A stretch of DNA of 64,000 bases, taken from Neocallimastix lanati (nom. inval.). Its lineage: Eukaryota; Neocallimastigomycota; Neocallimastigomycetes; Neocallimastigales; Neocallimastigaceae. The number at the start of each line of letters is the position of its first letter. The first letter of the stretch is position 1. A program made the position numbers and the translations under genes. The DNA lies in contig JACVTC010000002.1 of the NCBI GenBank assembly GCA_016946835.1, positions 2,906,001 to 2,970,000 of the forward strand, in the 5' to 3' direction. Positions 50,383-64,000 of the stretch are shown in pieces. The notes beneath the pieces are model-generated. The model did not search any database and was not told where the DNA came from. It saw only the letters and a list, made by a program, of their open reading frames with translations.

Positions 50383-50886
50383 ATGGGAAAAAAAATATCT
50401 AATTGGTATAAAGAAAATACTATGATTAATCATTTAAATATTATGTTGTTAAGCTTTAAAAAATATGTTGGAGTAGATATATCGACAAGAATGACACAAG
50501 AAGAACAAGAACAATTAAAAAAATGTTCAACTCCAGAATCAATAGCAGAATTTTATTATAACTGCTCTATTGCTTTAGTATCGCATGATGGAACACCATC
50601 GAAAGGTGATGAGCCTATTTTTAACTATGGAAATAAATTTGCTCTTGAAAAATTTGGCTATGATATTGATGAATGGTGTAAGCTTCCTTCGAAATATTCT
50701 GCTGAAAGAGAGGAACAAACTGAACGCGATATTCTTTTAAAAGAGACCGAAGAAAAGGGTTTTGCAAAGGAATACAATATGAGAAGAATTTCTAAAACGG
50801 GTGAGATATTTTATGCTAAGGAATGCATTGTTTGGAATTTAGTTGATGCAAATGGTCAACTTATTGGACAGGCTGCAACTTTTTAA
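50383..50886 (+). CDS. MEKHLA-domain protein, single exon (167 aa)
   Basis: Nearly the whole length fits the MEKHLA domain, a PAS-like fold known from bacterial proteins, plant HD-ZIP III regulators and a few eukaryotic microbes. Visible signatures are ALVSHDGTPSKGDEPIFNYG (about 64-83), then NKFALEKFGYDIDEWCKLPS (about 84-103), YSAEREEQTERDILL, and the C-terminal YNMRRISKTGEIFYAKECIV followed by WNLVDANGQLIGQAATF. The order and the GQAA end are those of the stand-alone bacterial form. There is no signal peptide or membrane segment. Its biochemical role is not established. No intron, unlike both neighbours, which together with family distribution suggests acquisition from bacteria. Starts at the only suitable ATG, preceded by an A-rich leader. 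Confidence 0.85.
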   Translation: MGKKISNWYKENTMINHLNIMLLSFKKYVGVDISTRMTQEEQEQLKKCSTPESIAEFYYNCSIALVSHDGTPSKGDEPIFNYGNKFALEKFGYDIDEWCKLPSKYSAEREEQTERDILLKETEEKGFAKEYNMRRISKTGEIFYAKECIVWNLVDANGQLIGQAATF

Positions 50887-51588
50887 TCGTTTTTCAAATT
50901 ATTATATTATAATATATAATAAATAACTAAATAAATAACTAAATAAATAACTAACTAAATAAATAAATAAACAATTAATTAAATATATATAATCATATAT
51001 AATATTTAAAGTGTCTATTTATTTATATTTTTAAAATAAATGTTTTTTAATTATTATCTTTAAAAGATTAAGATTAATCTGTTTATAACGATTGAATTAA
51101 ATCAAAACTAAGTCATTTGTATTAAAGATAAATATTAATATCATTTTAATAATAAAAATAAAAATAAAATTGACATAATATAAAACCTAAATTACAGACA
51201 TTTAACAAATTAAGTGTTTCATTTGGCTATTAAAAGTAATCTTTTGAAAATGAAACATTAACAAAGTAATAAAAATAATAATATTAAATTATCTATTGCT
51301 ATATTATATATATTTTGATATTTTATTTTAATTATTTTATTAAATTTTATTTATTTAGCATATTTAGAGTAAATATTATCATCATATCAATATTACAATA
51401 ATAACGAATTAGGATTGTTAATATATAATTTATAATATTGAAATAATATTATTAAATTCATAAAAATTTGATTTTTAATAATTAATATTATTTAATTGTT
51501 CTTTTATTGAATAAATATTCATGTAAACTATATATATAATTTTAATATTCTATTTATGAATTTTATAATTATCTTTTTAATAATTTGC
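50887..51588. other. AT-rich convergent intergenic region
   Basis: Between the 3' ends of the MEKHLA gene (+) and the BRCT gene (-). Short AAAT/AACT repeats lie at about 50923-50975. Nothing coding seen. Confidence 0.55.
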
Positions 51589-53071
51589 TCAAGTAAAAGA
51601 AATGGAATAATACCTTAAAATTTTCTATCGTTAAGTTTTAATAGAGTATTAATATTTTTTTTATATAACAATAATAGTTTTGAAAAGAAATATAATAAAA
51701 AAATATCCAAAATACAATATACATTTATTTTATATTTATTAATGACATATATATTAGAGTTTTATTCATTATTTATTGATAAACTAAAAATTATTATATA
51801 CATCATATGATATTTCGTATAATATTTCATATATATTACATAAACAATATTTATAATTTAATTTGTTTTTATCATATATATAAATTTATTAATTTGTAAA
51901 TTATTTTCATATATTTGACATAATAAATTATTAATAAAATATTTTTATATTGTTATCGTTACATTTTAGCATTAATTCTGTAAGTATCGAAACATATAAA
52001 TGTTTGCTTTATATTATATAATGTAATATAAATATGTTAAAATTAATAATTACGAAAATTTAAAACTTTTAATAATATAATGATTACAAAAGATACTTAC
52101 TTGGTTATAACAATCATATAACCATTTAACAGGAACAATTGATTTATTATATTCATATGCTTTAGAAATTTTTTCAGAAAACGATCTTTCATCATGAAAA
52201 ATTAATATTGAAGTACTTTTAGTAAGAGATGAAGAATATTTTGAACCTATTAGTATATCAAAATAATTAATATTAAATATATATTGAGATTTTTATAAAA
52301 TTTTAAAATATTGAAGTCATATATATAGATTATTTAGATTCATATTGTATATAAATTCTTTACCAATTGCCGTTATTAATCTACTAACATAAAGCCTATC
52401 TAGTTTACTAAACCCAGTAGTAGATATAACTAAATGTTCAAATCCTTTTTTTTTTTTTTTTTTTTTTTTAAATTATAAACGTAAAGATTAACATAATAAT
52501 TAATTGACATTAAATTTAATAATTAAATGCTACCATTTATAGGGTATTTAAGTTTACAAGGGGTAAACATTGGATATTTATCAAAATTATACAGTTTTTT
52601 TTTCTATTTTTATTTAAATTAATAATATTCTCGTTAGTCATGTTTTAATAAATCAATAAATCAATAAATCATTAAATTAATAAATCATTAAATTAATAAA
52701 TCATTAAATTAATAAATGCTCATTACTCTGATACACTTATCAATCCAATAAGCGGTAATAAATCTTTTTTTCATTGGAATATCATCAAAATCAGATTTAC
52801 GTAAATTGAATGTCCTAAGACAATATTATAATCATATAATCATTGATTTTATAGTTTAGAATAGTTACATTCAACTTATTATTACTATTATTATTACTAT
52901 TATTATTATTATTATTATTTTGTTTTGATAATGTAGATAAATTACTTTGAAAATGGTGTAACAATTAATAACTCACTTTCATTATTATATAGTGAATCAT
53001 TATCATATATTTCTCCTTGATATAGTAATATTTCTTCTTTTAATTTATTTTTCTAATTGAAATATTAAAAG

Positions 53072-53170
<99 letters not shown>

Positions 53171-54072
53171 ATATTACATACTTTATATTCATCATTGAAA
53201 TGAATAAAAAATGTCAAACCTTTAAATAATGATACTCTTATTGAGGATGAACTTTGAAAAGTTTGAAAAGTATCTAAAATTAAATATATAATATTTTATA
53301 TTAAACATCAATATATTTAAAATAATTTTGAAAAAAAATTATATTCTTTCCAAATTTATTATTATTACTAGTTATTTCATATGGACTTTCAGGAATGTAA
53401 CATTTATCTAAATAACATCTAATAAGCCAATTAAAATTAATAATTGAACATGTTCCACAAGCTGATTGCAATAACAATTTCTTCTCACTGATAATGTAAT
53501 AATTAATATTATATATTATCATAAATAAATTGTAGCGAATATTGAGTTAATATTATATATAAATAATATTATATATAAATTTATATATATATTATATTTT
53601 TTTTTACTCTTTATTTAATTCTTTATCTTTTATTATAAATGTAGTTATATTATTTGAAAATTCTTTTGCACATTTTCCATTTCCTTTTCCTATGATTTTT
53701 AATAAAGCTAATTTATAACTATCATTAAAACTTTCACTTAAAAAAAAGGTTTTTGTTTTGAAAAAATCAAAATTATTTTTAGGAATTTTTAATTTATCTT
53801 TATAATTCTCTGATTCAACAAAAGCCACTGTAATACATTATAGTAATATTTGCAATATTGAAAATTGGATAAATTTTTATATGTAGATATTAATAAAAAT
53901 ATAATTAAATATACTATCTAAGAAAAACTTTATATAAAATAATAATACCATATTTTACAAAATGATAATATAGCCAATCTAGTTTCACAAAATTAATTTT
54001 CATTAATTTTGCAATATCACTCATTAAATCATTACTATCGTCATCGTATGATAATTGTTAAGAATAACTTTT

Positions 54073-54121
<49 letters not shown>

Positions 54122-55117
54122 TTTTTTTAATTTTTAATTTTTAATTTTTAATTTTATTTTTTATTTTTTATTTTTTATTTTTTATTTTTTATTTTTTATT
54201 CTTTTTATTTTTTATTCTTTTTATTTTTATTTTTATTTTTATTTATATTTTAAATATTATTTATTTATATATTTATATATATAAAGGATATAATGATAAT
54301 TACATGGGTACAATCACTACAAGGTTTATCTGTATATTTTCCTCCTAAAAAATTAATACTTTGAATAATAAAATCATAATCTTCTTTTTCTATTTAAATG
54401 TAATAAATTTTGTAAAAATTAAAATAAAACAAGAAAAAAAAAAAAAATTATTAGAATTTTTATATATATAAATTTTTAGAAATATATGTAACCTTTTAAA
54501 GAATTATTTATATAAAAATAGAAATTTTTAAATGGAGGAAATAAATGCTTTTTCATTTCCTATGTAATATTAATTGTTAATTAGATATTATTTCATTATA
54601 TTTTTGCTTATATAAATATATATAAAACATATTATTATTATTACAAATAAAATTATTAAACTTTACATCATATGGATTAATATTTTCTTTATTTTTTATA
54701 CATTCTTTCATCCAATCTGAAGTTAATATAGGTATTTCTTTTTCTATTGCTACCTTTATTTATTTTAAATAATTGCAACATTTTTATTGTATTAATATTA
54801 CAACTGTAATAAATAATTTTGTATAATATATATATATATTATATTAAAAAATTAAAATTTATTATAATATTAACATACTTTATATTTTTCTGATTCCGAA
54901 GAGGATGCTATAAGATGTGTAACGCTTTTTTTTAAATCTCTAGAATAAGAACCTCCAAGTTTTATTATTGATTCATATATCTCTTCCTTTTAATAATAAA
55001 ATTAGTTTTATAAAACAAGCATAACTAAATATTTATTATATATATTTTAATATTTATTACTTTTTCATTTTTATTTTGACTTGAGCAGCAGATTACTATA
55101 TCTTTATATAAATTCAT
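51589..55117 (-). CDS. Multi-BRCT-domain protein, TopBP1/Dpb11/Rad4-like (about 15 exons)
   Basis: BRCT domains bind phosphoproteins in checkpoint and replication-initiation complexes. Exons: 55117-55061, 54986-54879, 54753-54667, 54559-54493, 54389-54304, about 54051-53949, 53827-53608, 53487-53369, 53273-53182, 53052-52946, 52814-52727, 52603-52534, 52444-52364, 52246-52101 and probably 51624-51589. About five BRCT repeats are recognisable by their core and Trp motifs: GGSYSRDLKKSVTHLIAS...PILTSDWMKEC; LGGKYTDKPCSDCTH...FVKLDWLYYHF; SIINFNWLIRCYL; SLFKGLTFFIHF...RFITAYWIDKC; HLVISTTGFSKLDR...IVPVKWLYDCY. All junctions keep phase except the acceptor of exon 6, where an in-frame stop at 54058-54060 precedes the coding part and no AG fits; that could be a sequence error, an unusual intron or a real lesion. 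The last exon is inferred from a GTAAGT donor. TopBP1/Dpb11 rather than Rtt107/Brc1 is a judgement. Confidence 0.8.
53075..53172. repeat. (AAAT)n array in a BRCT-gene intron
   Basis: About 24 tetranucleotide units between exons 9 and 10 of the BRCT gene. Confidence 0.9.
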
Positions 55118-55871
55118 TATTATCGAAATAATTAAAAATAATAAAATAATTATTATTTATATTCAACTTTTTTATTAATTTAAAAAGTTTTATTATTTAA
55201 TATTGAATTTGATAATTTTATATTAAATGGACGAAGAAAATATAAAAAAAAATAATTAAAATAAAACGGACAAAGTAAAATGTAAATGAAAAATTAATTT
55301 AAACTTTTAAAACAAATTATTAATTATATTTAATTAATTAGTACAATACGTGATACTCACAATATTTAATTAATTGAATGTATTATTCTATGGATTTTAT
55401 GAATAAAACAAAATAAATATAATATGATTAAAGTTTTTTTTTATATATATATTTATTTTAATATTTATTTTTTTAGTTTTCAACTTAGGAATAATTTTTA
55501 TTTTTTTAAAAAAAATTTTTAAATTATATAATTTATAAATAATAATTTATTATATATATATATTTTATAAAAATGATATTTGTATAAAAATATTTTAAGA
55601 TTAAAAATATTTTGAAATTTATAAACTAATAGAAATTTAAAAATAAATTATATATCGTTTAAGATATTTAATAACAATTCTTCTGAATTTAAAAATTAAT
55701 ATTGTAGTAAATTATATTACTAAAAAATAATCAATGGATTAAATTATAATTTTTATTTGAATAATTATGACTTTTTTTTTTTTTTTTTTTTTTTTTTTAT
55801 TATAATAGTCATATATAATAAACATATTTTATTTTATTATTATTATTATTTTTTTAAATAAATAATTGAAA
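55118..55871. promoter_or_regulatory. Divergent promoter region of the BRCT and TGS1 genes
   Basis: 754 bp between two opposing start codons, with a T run near 55773-55798. No coding sequence and no individual site that I can name. Confidence 0.4.

Positions 55872-64000
<8,129 letters not shown>

Overview
The window looks like nuclear DNA of an anaerobic gut fungus (Neocallimastigomycota). The grounds are: extremely A+T-rich intergenic DNA full of poly(A)/poly(T) tracts and microsatellites; short AT-rich introns with GT..AG ends; Asn/Lys-rich proteins; and above all two secreted GH6 cellulases, each with a signal peptide and two small Cys-rich dockerin-like (CBM10-type) modules at the N terminus, the architecture of the gut-fungal cellulosome. 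Exons below were joined by hand from reading frame, splice signals and protein-family conservation. Nearly all junctions keep phase; those that do not are flagged.

Layout. 1-498 (-): 5' part of an unrecognised gene running off the left edge. 3394-7975 (+): DRS1/DDX27 DEAD-box helicase, 12 exons. 8787-12327 (-): class II DAHP synthase, 13 exons. 13855-15290 (-): decayed Ty1/copia pol. 17060-21602 (+): class II P-type cation ATPase with an extra N-terminal region, 3 exons. 21.6-25.7 kb: repeats, a MITE-like element and a structured GC-richer segment. 25764-26342 (+): ankyrin-repeat protein. 26.3-32.6 kb: no gene recognised; a 19-bp minisatellite. 32657-34129 (+) and 38477-39955 (-): a tail-to-tail pair of nearly identical intronless GH6 dockerin enzymes, separated by decayed copies of the 3' end of a retroelement, including a large palindrome. 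40-47.7 kb: gene-poor, with a second GC-richer segment and a 1.45-kb TAAAA-type satellite. 47694-49890 (-): HEN1 small-RNA methyltransferase. 50383-50886 (+): MEKHLA-domain protein. 51589-55117 (-): multi-BRCT protein (TopBP1/Dpb11/Rad4-like). 55872-64000+ (+): TGS1 trimethylguanosine synthase behind an Asn/Lys-rich extension of about 2,000 residues, cut by the right edge.

The genes do not form one pathway. They cover ribosome biogenesis (DRS1; TGS1 caps snoRNAs and snRNAs), aromatic amino acid synthesis (DAHP synthase), ion transport, cellulose degradation, small-RNA stabilisation (HEN1) and DNA-damage or replication control (BRCT protein). The most unusual items are the giant TGS1 extension with 7-nt and 18-nt microexons, the GH6 inverted pair with a 17-bp promoter match, two structured GC-richer segments of unknown identity, and dispersed repeat families that link an intron of DRS1 to a satellite about 40 kb away.
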